Assembly (NCBI GenBank): GCA_031181145.1
Contig: JAPSLB010000011.1
Location: 50,665 to 114,664 of the forward strand
Origin: Microvirga sp.
GTDB lineage: Bacteria > Pseudomonadota > Alphaproteobacteria > Rhizobiales > Beijerinckiaceae
Reading direction: 5' to 3'
Length of the DNA: 64,000 nt
Positions 1-10,036 of the stretch are shown here, in pieces. Numbering within the stretch: the first letter of the stretch is position 1; each line of letters begins with the position of its first letter. Below the pieces are notes generated by a model that saw only the letters and a list, made by a program, of their open reading frames with translations, did no database searches and was not told the origin of the DNA. The position numbers and the translations under genes were made by a program.

Positions 1-2
1 CC

Positions 3-1157
3 ACGGCTAGGGTACATGAGTTGATCCGGGCCAACCTGCACCGCTCCGCCATGTATTCCGGGGACATTCAGGGCACCGGCCCGCGCTATTGCCCTTCCAT
101 CGAGGACAAGGTGGTGCGCTTCGGTGATCGCGACGGGCACCAGATCTTCCTGGAGCCGGAAGGCCTGGACGACATCAAGGTCTATCCCAACGGTATCTCG
201 ACCTCCCTGCCGGAGGACGTGCAGCTGGAATTCCTGAAACATGTTCCGGGTCTCGAGAAGGTGCGGATGCTCCAGCCGGCCTATGCCATCGAATACGATT
301 ACGTGGACCCACGAAACCTGACGGCCGGGCTCGAAACCAAAGCGGTGAGGGGACTGTTCCTGGCAGGCCAGATCAACGGCACCACGGGTTACGAGGAAGC
401 GGGCGCTCAGGGCTTGGTCGCAGGCATCAATGCCGCCCGCCGCGCGGCGGGGCAGGAGAATGTGGTCTTCGATCGGGCCGAGTCTTACATCGGCGTGCTG
501 ATCGACGATCTGATCACCCGGGGAGTGAGCGAGCCCTACCGGATGTTCACCTCCCGGTCGGAATATCGCCTGAGCCTGCGGATCGACAATGTGGACGAGC
601 GCCTGACCGGAAAGGGTCTGGAGATCGGCTGCGTGGGCGCGAGGCGTGCGGCGCATTTCCATGAGACGCAGGAGGAAATCCGCTCCGTTCGCGAGCGTCT
701 CCGATCCTTGAGCCTCACGCCGCAGGAAGCGGCGCGCCATGGTCTCAGTCTCAATCAGGACGGGATTCGCCGTAGCGCCTATCAGCTCCTGTCCTATCCG
801 GCGATCGGCTGGGATGATCTTGCCATGGCTTGGCCGGATCTCGCTTCGGTGTCGCCCCAGGTGCGGGAGCGGCTCGAAACGGACGCGACCTATGCGGTAT
901 ATCTCGACCGGCAGCAGGCCGACATTGCCGCCTATCGCCGGGACGAGGGCATCGTGCTCGAGGAGACGCTGGACTTCCGTGGACTTCCGGGCCTGTCGAA
1001 CGAGATCAAGGCGAAGCTTGACCTGGTCCGGCCGAAGACCCTTGGCCAAGCGGCACGGATCGAGGGGATTACGCCTGCCGCCCTGACGCTTCTGGCCGCC
1101 CACGCGAGGAAGGCATCCTCCGAGGCCGTGAGGCTCTCCGAACCGGTGGCGTCATGA
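3..1157 (+). CDS. mnmG: MnmG (GidA), tRNA uridine-5-carboxymethylaminomethyl modification enzyme, 5' truncated by window edge
   Basis: This is the C-terminal part of the FAD-dependent MnmG subunit, which with MnmE modifies wobble U34 in certain tRNAs. The frame is open from base 3 with no start, so the N-terminal FAD-binding half lies outside the window. Visible family signatures are the stretch [17 protein letters not shown] near the start of the fragment, the FAD-site segment [18 protein letters not shown] about 120 residues in, and the C-terminal helical MnmE/tRNA-binding region ending in [17 protein letters not shown]. The stop overlaps the rsmG start as ATGA, so the two are translationally coupled. 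This order precedes parAB in many alphaproteobacteria. Confidence 0.96.
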   Translation, partial: TARVHELIRANLHRSAMYSGDIQGTGPRYCPSIEDKVVRFGDRDGHQIFLEPEGLDDIKVYPNGISTSLPEDVQLEFLKHVPGLEKVRMLQPAYAIEYDYVDPRNLTAGLETKAVRGLFLAGQINGTTGYEEAGAQGLVAGINAARRAAGQENVVFDRAESYIGVLIDDLITRGVSEPYRMFTSRSEYRLSLRIDNVDERLTGKGLEIGCVGARRAAHFHETQEEIRSVRERLRSLSLTPQEAARHGLSLNQDGIRRSAYQLLSYPAIGWDDLAMAWPDLASVSPQVRERLETDATYAVYLDRQQADIAAYRRDEGIVLEETLDFRGLPGLSNEIKAKLDLVRPKTLGQAARIEGITPAALTLLAAHARKASSEAVRLSEPVAS

Positions 1158-1780
1158 ATGCCCCCGCCTCGGCCCGGGCCGACCTGAATGTTTCACGTGA
1201 AACGCTGGAGAAGCTGGAGCTTCTCGAACGCGAGTTGCGCCGCTGGCAGGCGATCAAGAATCTCGTCGGCCCGGCGACGCTCGACCGGATCTGGGAGCGA
1301 CACGTCATCGATTCCCTCCAGCTGCTGGAGCACGCTCCCGCGGCCAGGACCTGGGTGGATCTCGGCTCCGGAGCCGGTTTTCCCGGACTCGTGCTCGCCA
1401 TCGCGGGGCAGGAGAGGGGACTGACGGTTCACCTTGTCGAGAGCAATTCCCGCAAATGCGCCTTCCTGCGCCAGATCGCCCGCCTCACCGGAGCTTCGGC
1501 GATTGTGCACGAAGAGCGGCTGGAGGCGGTCATTCCCGGTTTCGTCAGCAAGGCCGACGTGGTCTCCGCCCGGGCTCTGGCTTCGCTGACGCAGCTGCTG
1601 GAATGGACAGAGCCCATGTTGAAAACGGGGACGACCGGGCTCTTTCCCAAAGGGCGGGATGCCGAGTCCGAATTGACCGAGGCTCGGAAAAGGTGGACAG
1701 TCAAGGCAGACATCCTGCCGAGCCGCACCGATTCCGAGGCCAGGATCCTTCGCATAACCTCCATCGAGAGCCTGACATGA
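1154..1780 (+). CDS. rsmG: RsmG (GidB), 16S rRNA (guanine-527-N7)-methyltransferase
   Basis: This is a 208-residue SAM-dependent methyltransferase that modifies G527 of 16S rRNA in the 30S subunit. The SAM-binding glycine loop GSGAGFPG is at residues 71-78 after a WVDL strand, and SARALA near residue 137 matches the family. The length is normal. The ATG overlaps the mnmG stop by four bases and the stop overlaps the parA start, so mnmG-rsmG-parA look like one transcript. Codons 12-17 (NVSRET) contain a parS-like palindrome, annotated separately. Confidence 0.96.
   Translation: MNAPASARADLNVSRETLEKLELLERELRRWQAIKNLVGPATLDRIWERHVIDSLQLLEHAPAARTWVDLGSGAGFPGLVLAIAGQERGLTVHLVESNSRKCAFLRQIARLTGASAIVHEERLEAVIPGFVSKADVVSARALASLTQLLEWTEPMLKTGTTGLFPKGRDAESELTEARKRWTVKADILPSRTDSEARILRITSIESLT
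1189..1204. promoter_or_regulatory. parS: parS-like centromere site inside rsmG
   Basis: The sequence TGTTTCACGTGAAACG differs at one end base from the widely conserved chromosomal parS consensus (TGTTTCACGTGAAACA). It lies within codons 12-17 of rsmG and less than 1.5 kb from the parB gene whose product should bind it. Location in or near gidB/rsmG is common for parS. ParB loading here is inferred, not shown. Confidence 0.88.
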
Positions 1781-2616
1781 TGACCGACCTCAGCGAATCC
1801 CAGGACGGAGCGCGTGGCGTGAAGCCGCGCGTTCTCGTGGTCGCCAACCAGAAGGGTGGCGTCGGCAAGACGACGACAGCCATCAATCTCGGCACGGCTC
1901 TGGCGGCCATCGGGGAGAAGGTGCTCATCATCGACCTCGATCCACAGGGCAATGCTTCGACGGGCCTGGGGATCGACCGCAAGAGCCGTCAGGTCTCGAC
2001 CTATCACGTTCTGGCCGGTGAAGCCTCGCTTTCCGAGAGCATCACGGAGACGGTGGTGCCGGGCTTATGGCTCGCACCCTCGACGCTCGACCTCCTGGGG
2101 ATCGAATTGGAGATCGCGAATGAGCGGAACCGCGCTCACCGTCTCCGCGCGGCGATTCGCAGCTTGGCCGGGGATGAAGTAATTGAACCTTTTACCTATA
2201 TCCTGATCGATTGCCCGCCGTCTCTTAATCTTCTGACCATCAATGCCTTGACCGCGGCAGACGCCGTTCTGGTCCCGCTTCAATGCGAATTCTTCGCTCT
2301 GGAGGGACTCAGCCAATTGCTCAAGACAGTGGAACAGGTCCGATCGGCGCTCAATCCGGATCTGACGATTCACGGCGTGGTGCTCACCATGTTCGACCCA
2401 CGCAACAACCTGTCGGGGCAGGTGGTGGCGGATGTGCGCGAGTTCATGGGGGACAAGGTCTACGAGACCATGATCCCGCGGAACGTGCGGGTGTCCGAGG
2501 CTCCGTCCCACGGCAAGCCGGTGCTGCTTTACGATATCAAGTGCACCGGCTCCCAGGCTTACCTCCGTTTGGCATCCGAAATCATTCAGCGTGAGCGCGC
2601 CCTGCGCGCCGCGTAA
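1777..2616 (+). CDS. parA: ParA, chromosome-partitioning ATPase
   Basis: This is a 279-residue ParA/Soj-type ATPase that uses nucleoid-bound ATP gradients to move ParB-parS complexes to the poles. The deviant Walker A motif KGGVGKTTT starts at residue 26, followed by the DLDPQGNAS switch and the DCPPSLNLLTINAL segment. The open frame extends far upstream inside rsmG, but the tandem ATGs at 1777 and 1780, overlapping the rsmG stop, fit the usual short N-terminus. parB follows after 18 bases. Confidence 0.96.
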   Translation: MMTDLSESQDGARGVKPRVLVVANQKGGVGKTTTAINLGTALAAIGEKVLIIDLDPQGNASTGLGIDRKSRQVSTYHVLAGEASLSESITETVVPGLWLAPSTLDLLGIELEIANERNRAHRLRAAIRSLAGDEVIEPFTYILIDCPPSLNLLTINALTAADAVLVPLQCEFFALEGLSQLLKTVEQVRSALNPDLTIHGVVLTMFDPRNNLSGQVVADVREFMGDKVYETMIPRNVRVSEAPSHGKPVLLYDIKCTGSQAYLRLASEIIQRERALRAA

Positions 2617-2634
2617 CGAGAGTTGAGACGAACA

Positions 2635-3513
2635 ATGGCGAAAGAAATGAAGTCGCTGGGCCGGGGCTTGGCCGCGCTGATCGGAGAAGTCGGTGACGAA
2701 ATCGGCTCCATCCAGAGCAGCAAGGGTGGCGCGAGGAAGGTGCCCGTCGAGTTCCTGCGGCCGAACCCGCGCAATCCGCGCAAGGTGTTCGAGGATACGG
2801 AACTCGAGGAGCTGACCCAATCCATCAAGGACCGCGGCATCATTCAGCCTATCGTGGTCCGGCCCTTGCCGAACAAGAGCGACGCTTACGAGATCGTCGC
2901 GGGCGAACGCCGCTGGCGCGCCTCGCAGAAGGCCGGTCTGCACGAGGTGCCGGTGGTGGTCGTCCATATCGACGACAAGACCTCCCTCGAATACGCCATT
3001 CTCGAGAACGTCCAGCGTGCGGACCTCAACCCGATCGAGGAGGCGGAAGGCTATGCCCGGCTGATGGCCGAGTTCTCCTATACGCAGGAGAATCTTTCGA
3101 AGATCATCGGCAAGAGCCGGAGCCACATCGCCAATATGATGCGTCTCAGCGATCTTCCCGACCCGGTGAAGAAGCTTCTCGTCGAGCGCAAGCTCTCCGC
3201 CGGCCATGGCCGTGCGCTGCTGGCCGTGAAGGACCCGATTGGGGTCGCCAAGCAGGTGCTCGACCAGGGCATGAGCGTGCGGCAGGTGGAGGCCCTTGCG
3301 CAGTCGGAAAGCGCCGAGCCGGCCAGGCTCGAAACCAAGTCCGCCAAGATCAAGGCCGAGAAGGATCCGGACACCCGTGCCCTGGAGCGCGTCCTCCAGG
3401 ACGTGCTGGGCCTCACCGTCACCATCGACCACAAGGGCAATGGCGGTGAATTGCGCATCCGCTACAAGACCCTGGAACAGCTCGATGGGCTCTGCCGCCG
3501 GCTGAATCCCTGA
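2635..3513 (+). CDS. parB: ParB, chromosome-partitioning protein (CTP-binding DNA clamp)
   Basis: This is a 292-residue ParB/Spo0J protein. It loads at parS, slides as a CTP-dependent clamp and stimulates ParA. The N-terminal SLGRGLAALIGE ParA-interaction tail, the NPRNPR segment, the CTP-site motif GERRWRAS, box II (ENVQRADLNPIEEAEGY) and a helix-turn-helix region (QENLSKIIGKSRSHIANMMRL) are in the expected order, and a C-terminal dimerisation domain ends the protein. The ATG at 2635 gives the usual N-terminus; an upstream in-frame TTG is unnecessary. It is the last gene of the mnmG-rsmG-parAB run. Confidence 0.96.
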   Translation: MAKEMKSLGRGLAALIGEVGDEIGSIQSSKGGARKVPVEFLRPNPRNPRKVFEDTELEELTQSIKDRGIIQPIVVRPLPNKSDAYEIVAGERRWRASQKAGLHEVPVVVVHIDDKTSLEYAILENVQRADLNPIEEAEGYARLMAEFSYTQENLSKIIGKSRSHIANMMRLSDLPDPVKKLLVERKLSAGHGRALLAVKDPIGVAKQVLDQGMSVRQVEALAQSESAEPARLETKSAKIKAEKDPDTRALERVLQDVLGLTVTIDHKGNGGELRIRYKTLEQLDGLCRRLNP

Positions 3514-3914
3514 AAGCGGGTTCTTTGCGGGATGGTGAGGAGGGAGAGCATCGGAGGCGAAGAACGTTCCGTCCTCTCCGCGCTTTCTCTCGTTCTTCCC
3601 GGGCTCGTTCCGGGAAGCCCGTCTCTGGGACGGCGGTTCTCAAGACGTGTATGAGCGGGACCGATCCCGGACAAGGTCGGGGGCGGCCATGGCGAAGATG
3701 GGCAAGGGCCCTGGTTCCTCTCTCACCGCAAGCTTCGCGCCGCCAACCGCCTGGAGGCAATCCGTCTGCCTTGTGACATCTCAGGTTCCGTATCGGACAA
3801 GGTGGCCGTGGCTCCGGGCAGGGCTCCTCCGCCTGCGGGACGTCTATGTTTTTCCGTCTCCTTCGCGACGCCCGAGCCCGCGGCACAACGGCGGTTGCAT
3901 AGGACGCCGCGGTC
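3514..3914. other. Gap between convergent parB and holA
   Basis: About 400 bases separate the ends of two convergent genes. I see no convincing coding frame. Around 3655-3690 there is a GC-rich stretch resembling part of the REP-like repeats found elsewhere in the window, and 3901-3916 can form a short hairpin (AGGAC/GTCCT) without a T-run. Nothing else is recognisable. Confidence 0.6.
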
Positions 3915-4934
3915 CTACCGTCGCGCCATGCGGGCGATGTCGAGCAGGGTCTTGGCCGCGATCGTGTCGCCGAGATGGGAGAGGCGGCGGGTGTCGAGGA
4001 GGCTCGACTGGAGGAGGACAATGGCGGTCTTGAGGCTCTCGCTCGTCCAGCGCTGGAGGTGGCGCTCGACCAGGGACTTGCGGCGGAAATGCAGGCTGCG
4101 CATGGTTTCCATGACGGCCGGGATCGACCGCCCCTCCTCCACGTTGAGGCGGGCCGTGAGCAGCATCAGGGCGTGGCGAAGCGCTGCGCCCAGCAGCACG
4201 GAGGCATGGATCCCCTCCGCCGCAAGCCGTCGGGAGCCGATCTCAAGGTTTGTGCCTTCTCCGCCGAAAGCGGCGTCCACCACCGCATCCATGGCAAGGC
4301 TCGATACGTCGCTCATGATCGCATCGACGTCCTCGGGTGTGATCTCGCGTTTGCCATGCGCATAGAGCATGAGCTTCGCAAGTTCGCCCCGGGTCGCGAG
4401 ACGATCGCCGCCTAGGCTCGCGATCAGGGCCGTGCGCGCCTCGCGGCCGATCGAGAAGCCGTTGTTCTTCAACGTTTCGTCCACCACGGTTCCGAGATCG
4501 CGGCCGGTATCCGCGTAGCAGGGCAGGGCGAGAGCCTTCTGCGAACGTTCACACAGGGTGCGCAAGGGGGAGGATTTCTGCAGATCGCCGCCCTCGATGA
4601 TGATCACCGTGTCCTGCAACTCGCCCTTGAGCACGGTATCGACGGCGGGGGCGATGTTGCGCGTCGTCGATTTCACCCAGATGGCGCGCTTTCCGCCGAA
4701 CAGACCTATGGTGCCGGCTTCATCCGCGAGGCGGGCCGGGTCGGACGCGATGTCGTCACCGTCGATGCGGATGAGCTGGAAGGGATCCGAGGGGTCGTCC
4801 ACCGAACGTTCTGCGACGGCGCGGGCGCGCTCATTGATGAGCCCCATGTCGGGACCGTAGAACAGATATACGCCGATGCGCGGATCGGGACGCCGCAGCG
4901 CCCCCTCCACGTCACCTGCCTTAACGGCAACCAT
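3915..4934 (-). CDS. holA: HolA, DNA polymerase III delta subunit
   Basis: This is a 339-residue clamp-loader delta subunit, which opens the beta sliding clamp. The N-terminal VYLFYGPDMGLINE segment and the AAA+-like fold without an active nucleotide site are typical of HolA, and the C-terminal helical collar region (HASVLLGAALRHALMLLTARL, then RRLSHLGDTIAAKTLLDIARMAR) fits the family. The start codon lies two bases after the lptE stop, so it is the last gene of a leuS-lptE-holA operon, the arrangement usual in alphaproteobacteria. Confidence 0.94.
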   Translation of the reverse strand: MVAVKAGDVEGALRRPDPRIGVYLFYGPDMGLINERARAVAERSVDDPSDPFQLIRIDGDDIASDPARLADEAGTIGLFGGKRAIWVKSTTRNIAPAVDTVLKGELQDTVIIIEGGDLQKSSPLRTLCERSQKALALPCYADTGRDLGTVVDETLKNNGFSIGREARTALIASLGGDRLATRGELAKLMLYAHGKREITPEDVDAIMSDVSSLAMDAVVDAAFGGEGTNLEIGSRRLAAEGIHASVLLGAALRHALMLLTARLNVEEGRSIPAVMETMRSLHFRRKSLVERHLQRWTSESLKTAIVLLQSSLLDTRRLSHLGDTIAAKTLLDIARMARR

Positions 4935-4936
4935 CG

Positions 4937-5485
4937 TCAGATGCCGGCGGAGAGCGTCGCCGCCAGACGGGTTTTCACCTGCTCCGCCAGGACCTTCGCA
5001 AGCCTGATTTCCGCATCGCGGGCCGCACGGACGGTGGCGAAACGCTGCTGGTAGCGGTCATAGGCCGTCGAGGAGGTGGCCGATCCCCGGGTATAGACCT
5101 TCGCGCCGTCAAGGCTCGTCAGCGTGTAAGTGACCGTTCCGCCCACGATGGCCGAGCTTGCCCGGCCCGTCTCCGTGTCGACGATCGGCGTGGAGAGCGA
5201 GCGGGCAAGCGCCAGTTTCAGCACGTAGCGCTTCGGCGTCTCGGAGCCGGAACCGTTCAGGGCATAGATCAGTTCGCTGCGCAGGTAATGACCCATCACA
5301 GCCTGGTTGTCGGGCCACCTGATTTCGGGAACGTCGATCGCAGCCAGGACCGTCTGGAGCGATTCGCCCGAGGCCGTGGGACCATAAAGCGGTTTGAAGC
5401 AGGCGGACAAGCCAAGAGAAAGGCCGGCCGCAAGGCCCACCGCGATGGTGAGGCGGGCCAAGCCTTTGAAGTTAAACGACGACAT
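4937..5485 (-). CDS. lptE: LptE-like LPS-assembly lipoprotein
   Basis: This is a 182-residue outer-membrane lipoprotein that should plug the LptD barrel and assist LPS insertion. A signal peptide with hydrophobic core (residues 10-26) ends in the lipobox LSAC, with the lipidated cysteine at about residue 29, followed by FKPLYGPTA, a signature of alphaproteobacterial LptE. The rest is predicted to be a mixed alpha/beta domain with [12 protein letters not shown] and [22 protein letters not shown]. The start overlaps the leuS stop by 14 bases, implying translational coupling. Confidence 0.92.
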   Translation of the reverse strand: MSSFNFKGLARLTIAVGLAAGLSLGLSACFKPLYGPTASGESLQTVLAAIDVPEIRWPDNQAVMGHYLRSELIYALNGSGSETPKRYVLKLALARSLSTPIVDTETGRASSAIVGGTVTYTLTSLDGAKVYTRGSATSSTAYDRYQQRFATVRAARDAEIRLAKVLAEQVKTRLAATLSAGI

Positions 5486-8126
5486 TCACGATCCTCTGCG
5501 GAACGACGATGAACTTGCGCGCAGGCTTTCCTTCCATAGCCTTTTGCACGGTTTCAAGCGAGAGCACCGCCGCCTCGATGGCGGCCTGATCCGCATCGCG
5601 CGCCACGGTCACGTCGGCGCGCTTCTTGCCGTTGACCTGGACGGGGAGGGTGATGGTGTCCTCGACCAGCAGCGTGCGGTCGAGCGCCGGCCAGGGCGTA
5701 TCGGTCACGAGGCCGGGCTGACCGAGCGCTTCCCAGCATTCCTCCGCCAGATGCGGCATCATGGGAGCAAGCAACTGCACGAAGATGCGGCCGGCTTCCG
5801 CGAAGGCGGCGGAAAGGCCGGGCTCATTCGCGGTCTTGGCCTGGATCGCCAGATCCTGAAGGCTATTGGCGAGTTCGTAGAGATGCGCAACGCAGCGGTT
5901 GAAGCGCAGGCGCTCCACGTCCTCCTCCACGGCGGCGAGCGCCTTGTGCGCGGCCTTGCGGACGGCAAGGCCGATCGGACCCTCAGATTGAGCATCGTTG
6001 CCGCCATTGATGCGCTCGGCGATCTCGCCGACGAGGCGCCACACGCGCTGCACGAAGCGGCCCGCGCCCTGCACGCCTTCCTCGGTCCAGATCACGTCGC
6101 GCTCGGGCGGCGAGTCGGAGAGCATGAACCAGCGCGCCGTGTCGGCGCCGTAGGAACCGATGATCTCGTCCGGATCCACCGTGTTCTTCTTCGACTTCGA
6201 CATCTTCTCGATGGAGCCGATCTCGATCGGTGCCCCGGTCGCCACATGGAAGGCTTTGCGTGCGTTGCCCTGCGTTTCGAACCGCACGTCGCTCGGCAGC
6301 ACCCACGCGCCGCTCGCGTCCTTGTAGGTTTCGTGCACCACCATGCCCTGGGTGAACAGGCCGGCGAAGGGCTCGTCGAGACCCGCGTGGCCGGTCTTCT
6401 TCATCGCGCGGGTGAAGAAGCGCGAGTAGAGCAGGTGCAGGATCGCGTGCTCGATGCCGCCGATATACTGGTCGACCGGCAGCCAGGAATCGACCGTGCC
6501 GCGATCGGTCGGCTTGTCCTCGAGGGTCGGATCCGTGAAGCGGGCGAAGTACCAGGAGGAGTCCACGAAGGTATCCATGGTGTCCGTCTCGCGCCGCGCC
6601 GGCTTGCCGCATTTCGGGCAGTCCACGTGCTTCCAGGTCGGGTGGCGGTCGAGCGGATTCCCCGGCACGTCGAAGGACACGTCCTCCGGCAGCACGACGG
6701 GCAGCTGATCCTTCGGCACGGGAACCACGCCGCAATCGTCGCAATGGATGATCGGGATCGGGCAGCCCCAGTAGCGCTGGCGCGAGATGCCCCAGTCGCG
6801 CAGGCGGAAATTCACCTTGCGCTCGGCCACCGGGCGGTTGTCGCGGGTCTGCGATTCGAGCCGCCGGGCGATCTCTTCCTTGGCCTCGGCGATGGTGAGT
6901 CCGTCGAGGAAGCGGGAATTGATCATCCGGCCCTCGCCGCCATAGGCGGTGTCGGTGATGACGAAGGTGGCCGGGTCCTGGTCCGGCGGGCAGACGACCG
7001 GGGTGTTGCCCAGGCCGTACTTGTTGACGAAGTCCAGATCGCGCTGGTCATGCGCCGGACAGCCGAAGATCGCGCCCGTGCCGTATTCCATCAGGATGAA
7101 GTTCGCGACGTAAACGGGGAGCGTCCAGTCCGGGTCGAACGGATGCACGGCGCGCGCGCCCGTGTCGAAGCCGAGCTTCTCGGCCTTCTCGATGGCTTCC
7201 TGCGCGGTGCCGATGCGCTTGCACTCCTCGATGAAGGCGGCGAGCTCCGGGTTCTTCGCGGCGGCGGCCTTCGCCAGCGGGTGATCGGGGGCGACCGCCA
7301 TGAACTTGGCGCCGAAGAGAGTGTCGGGTCGCGTGGTGTAGATCTCGAGCTCGGTCTCGCCGTTGGGAGCGGTCTCGGGCTTCAGGGCGAAGCGCACCAG
7401 CAGGCCTTCCGAGCGGCCGATCCAGTTGCGCTGCATCAGGCGCACCTTCTCCGGCCAGCGGTCGAGGGTTTCGAGCCTGTCGTCGAGATCCTGCGCGAAA
7501 TCAGTGATCTTCAAGAACCACTGGGTCAGCTCGCGCTGCTCCACCAGCGCGCCGGAGCGCCAGCCGCGCCCGTCGATCACCTGCTCGTTGGCCAGAACGG
7601 TGTGGTCCACCGGGTCCCAGTTCACCTTCGCGGTCTTGCGGTCGACGAGGCCGGCCTCGAGGAAATCCAGGAACATGCGCTGCTGGTGCTTGTAGTAGCT
7701 CGGATCGCAGGTGGCGATCTCCCGGCTCCAGTCGAGCGAGAGGCCCATGCTCTGCAGCTGGGCGCGCATGGTGGCGATGTTGGCGTAGGTCCACTCCTTC
7801 GGGTGGACCTTGTTCTGCATGGCGGCGTTCTCCGCCGGCATTCCGAAGGCGTCCCAGCCCATCGGGTGGAGCACGTTGAAGCCCTTGGCCCGCTTGTAGC
7901 GCGCCACCACGTCGCCCATGGTGTAGTTGCGCACGTGACCCATGTGGATGCGCCCGGACGGATAGGGAAACATCTCAAGCACGTAATATTTCGGACGCGG
8001 GTCGTCGTTGTTGGTCTTGAACAGGTTGCGGTCGTTCCAGACCTTCCGCCATTTCAGCTCGGCTTCCTTGGCGTTGTAGCGCTCGGGCCTCATTTTTGTC
8101 AGCACATCCGTCGGTTCGAGATTCAA
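5472..8126 (-). CDS. leuS: LeuS, leucyl-tRNA synthetase
   Basis: This is a class I aminoacyl-tRNA synthetase of up to 884 residues that charges tRNA-Leu. It shows the HIGH-type motif ([16 protein letters not shown]), a CP1 editing domain with [12 protein letters not shown], the zinc/cysteine segment ([10 protein letters not shown]), the [16 protein letters not shown] loop and the C-terminal anticodon region. Translation could begin at the listed ATG or at an internal ATG (8093, [12 protein letters not shown]), which looks closer to the usual N-terminus. It is first in the leuS-lptE-holA operon and divergent from the yggS-like gene. Confidence 0.96.
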   Translation of the reverse strand: MNLEPTDVLTKMRPERYNAKEAELKWRKVWNDRNLFKTNNDDPRPKYYVLEMFPYPSGRIHMGHVRNYTMGDVVARYKRAKGFNVLHPMGWDAFGMPAENAAMQNKVHPKEWTYANIATMRAQLQSMGLSLDWSREIATCDPSYYKHQQRMFLDFLEAGLVDRKTAKVNWDPVDHTVLANEQVIDGRGWRSGALVEQRELTQWFLKITDFAQDLDDRLETLDRWPEKVRLMQRNWIGRSEGLLVRFALKPETAPNGETELEIYTTRPDTLFGAKFMAVAPDHPLAKAAAAKNPELAAFIEECKRIGTAQEAIEKAEKLGFDTGARAVHPFDPDWTLPVYVANFILMEYGTGAIFGCPAHDQRDLDFVNKYGLGNTPVVCPPDQDPATFVITDTAYGGEGRMINSRFLDGLTIAEAKEEIARRLESQTRDNRPVAERKVNFRLRDWGISRQRYWGCPIPIIHCDDCGVVPVPKDQLPVVLPEDVSFDVPGNPLDRHPTWKHVDCPKCGKPARRETDTMDTFVDSSWYFARFTDPTLEDKPTDRGTVDSWLPVDQYIGGIEHAILHLLYSRFFTRAMKKTGHAGLDEPFAGLFTQGMVVHETYKDASGAWVLPSDVRFETQGNARKAFHVATGAPIEIGSIEKMSKSKKNTVDPDEIIGSYGADTARWFMLSDSPPERDVIWTEEGVQGAGRFVQRVWRLVGEIAERINGGNDAQSEGPIGLAVRKAAHKALAAVEEDVERLRFNRCVAHLYELANSLQDLAIQAKTANEPGLSAAFAEAGRIFVQLLAPMMPHLAEECWEALGQPGLVTDTPWPALDRTLLVEDTITLPVQVNGKKRADVTVARDADQAAIEAAVLSLETVQKAMEGKPARKFIVVPQRIVNVVV

Positions 8127-8286
8127 GCGGCTTGCGCCGCCATGGTGGGGCGGACTAGGACACAGCTCACCCGCGCGGTCAACGGTTTCGCGCGCAAGAG
8201 GCGGTCAAGTTTTGCTCCGGCGCGTGTTCCCCCGAGGGGGAGAGAAATATTGGCGCAGTGAAGCGAATTATGCGGAGAGGACGTCC

Positions 8287-8970
8287 ATGAGCGAGAACGA
8301 TGCGGTCGAAAACCTGAGGGAGGTGCGGGACGCCATCCGCCGCGCCGCGTCGGACTATGACCGCGATCCCTCGGACATCGTGCTGGTAGCAGTCTCCAAG
8401 ACCTTCCCGGCCGAGGCCATCGAGCCGGTCCTGGCCACAGGCCAGCGGGTCTTCGGCGAAAACTACGTTCAGGAGGCCAAGGCCAAGTGGCCCGAGCTGC
8501 GCAGGCGATACCCGGATGTGGAACTCCACATGATCGGCCCGCTCCAGTCCAACAAGGCCAGGGAGGCGGTGGAGCTTTTCGACGTGATCCATACCCTCGA
8601 CCGGCCTTCGCTCGCCCAGGCCCTTGCCAAGGAAATCGCCAGACAGGGAAAGAGGCCCCGCCTGCTCGTCCAGGTGAACACGGGCGAGGAGCCGCAGAAG
8701 GGCGGCGTGATTCCCGCCGAGGCGGACGCCTTCATCGAGGCCTGCCGCACGACATACGGCCTTGAGATCGAAGGCCTCATGTGCATCCCTCCTGCCGAGG
8801 ACCCGCCGTCTCCCCATTTCGCGCTCCTCAACGCCATCGCCAAGCGGAACGGCCTGAGCGTTCTCTCCATGGGGATGAGCGCCGATTTCGACGCGGCGAT
8901 CCAGCTCGGCGCGACGCATGTACGCGTGGGAAGTGCTATCTTCGGCACCCGCTCCAAGCCCGCCGCGTGA
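8287..8970 (+). CDS. YggS/PROSC-family pyridoxal phosphate homeostasis protein
   Basis: This is a 227-residue single-domain PLP-binding TIM barrel of the YggS/YBL036c family, thought to buffer free PLP rather than catalyse a reaction. The PLP lysine is K38 in VAVSKTF. The FGENYVQEAKAKW, HMIGPLQSNKA and GLMCIPP segments and the C-terminal MGMSADFDAAIQLGATHVRVGSAIFG phosphate-binding region are all canonical. The ATG at 8287 follows a strong GGAGAGG ribosome-binding site. The upstream extension of the frame is not needed. Confidence 0.95.
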   Translation: MSENDAVENLREVRDAIRRAASDYDRDPSDIVLVAVSKTFPAEAIEPVLATGQRVFGENYVQEAKAKWPELRRRYPDVELHMIGPLQSNKAREAVELFDVIHTLDRPSLAQALAKEIARQGKRPRLLVQVNTGEEPQKGGVIPAEADAFIEACRTTYGLEIEGLMCIPPAEDPPSPHFALLNAIAKRNGLSVLSMGMSADFDAAIQLGATHVRVGSAIFGTRSKPAA

Positions 8971-8983
8971 GAAGTCGCTTTTC

Positions 8984-9955
8984 GTGACGCAAACAACACT
9001 CGATCATCGCTTCCTTCCGGAGGAAGACCGTCTCCTGCCCCTCGACGATGTGCTCGCCGGCGACTCGGTCGAGCTCATCAGGTCTCTGCCCACAGAGAGC
9101 GTGCACCTGATCCTGAGCGACATTCCCTACGGCATCGGGGCCGAGGATTGGGATGTGCTGCACACCAACACCAACTCCGCCTATCTCGGTTCAAGCCCCG
9201 CTCAGGCGAAGGCGGGAGCGGTGTTCAGGAAACGCGGCAAGCCCATCAATGGCTGGTCGGAAGCCGACCGCGCCATTCCGCGTGAATATTACGAATGGTG
9301 CCTCACCTGGGCTCCGGAATGGCTGAGGGTGCTCAAGCCCGGCGGCTCCGCGCTCGTCTTCGCGGGCCGCCGGCTGGCCCATCGCTGCATCGCGGCGATG
9401 GAGGATTCGGGCTTCTCCTACAAGGATATGCTCGCCTGGATGCGCGCCCGCGCGCCCCATCGCGCCCAGCGCCTGAGCGCGGTCTACGAGCGACGGGGGG
9501 ATGCGACGGCCGCGAAAGCCTGGGAGGGCTGGCGCGTCGGCAATCTGCGCCCGACCTTCGAGCCCATTCTATGGCTCACGAAACCCTACAGGATCGGCGC
9601 GACGCTCGCCGACAACGCGCTCACGCACGGGGTGGGCGCTTACAATCAGGGTGCATTGCTGCAATACATATCGGACCCCGAGAACGTGCTCGATCTCGGC
9701 TTCATGCCGAAGGAGGGCGGCCTGCACCCGACGCAGAAGCCCTTGCGCCTGATGCAGGCGCTGATCGAACTCACCACGCGGGAAGGCCAGATCGTTCTCG
9801 ACCCCTTCTGCGGCAGCGGCACGGCCCTGATCGCCGCGAAACGCCTCAACCGCCGCTTCATCGGTTTCGAGGCGGAGGCGGCTTATGTCGAGATCGCCAG
9901 GAAGCGGTTGAGGGATGGCGTTTCGTCCCGAGAGGCAGGAAGTTCGACCGGGTGA
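8984..9955 (+). CDS. Orphan site-specific DNA methyltransferase (N4/N6 class)
   Basis: This is a 323-residue SAM-dependent DNA methyltransferase of the N6_N4_Mtase type. Catalytic motif IV is near the N-terminus (LSDIPYG, residues 45-50) and the SAM-binding motif DPFCGSGT near the C-terminus (273-280), the circularly permuted beta-class order. HPTQKPLRLMQALI precedes motif I as usual. Motif IV reads DIPY rather than DPPY. No restriction gene is adjacent, so it is solitary. It does not resemble the GANTC methylase CcrM in its N-terminus. I chose the GTG 13 bases after the yggS stop, preceded by GAGAAG; an ATG at 8918 inside the upstream gene is also open. Confidence 0.88.
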   Translation: MTQTTLDHRFLPEEDRLLPLDDVLAGDSVELIRSLPTESVHLILSDIPYGIGAEDWDVLHTNTNSAYLGSSPAQAKAGAVFRKRGKPINGWSEADRAIPREYYEWCLTWAPEWLRVLKPGGSALVFAGRRLAHRCIAAMEDSGFSYKDMLAWMRARAPHRAQRLSAVYERRGDATAAKAWEGWRVGNLRPTFEPILWLTKPYRIGATLADNALTHGVGAYNQGALLQYISDPENVLDLGFMPKEGGLHPTQKPLRLMQALIELTTREGQIVLDPFCGSGTALIAAKRLNRRFIGFEAEAAYVEIARKRLRDGVSSREAGSSTG

Positions 9956-10036
9956 GCGAGCCAACAAGGGAAGCGCGGGCTTATCTTTCCCGTGTGGGAG
10001 AGGGGATATGCCGGACGCAGTTTAGCGCTCTCCGGA

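Noticed and set aside
5394..8261. A 955-residue open frame opposite leuS
   Set aside because: It is rich in His, Arg, Gly and Ala, matches no family and mirrors the codons of the conserved leuS gene; high-GC antisense noise.
8918..8983. Upstream ATG start for the DNA methyltransferase
   Set aside because: It would overlap the yggS-like gene by 53 bases and adds residues not matching the family; the GTG at 8984 is better placed.
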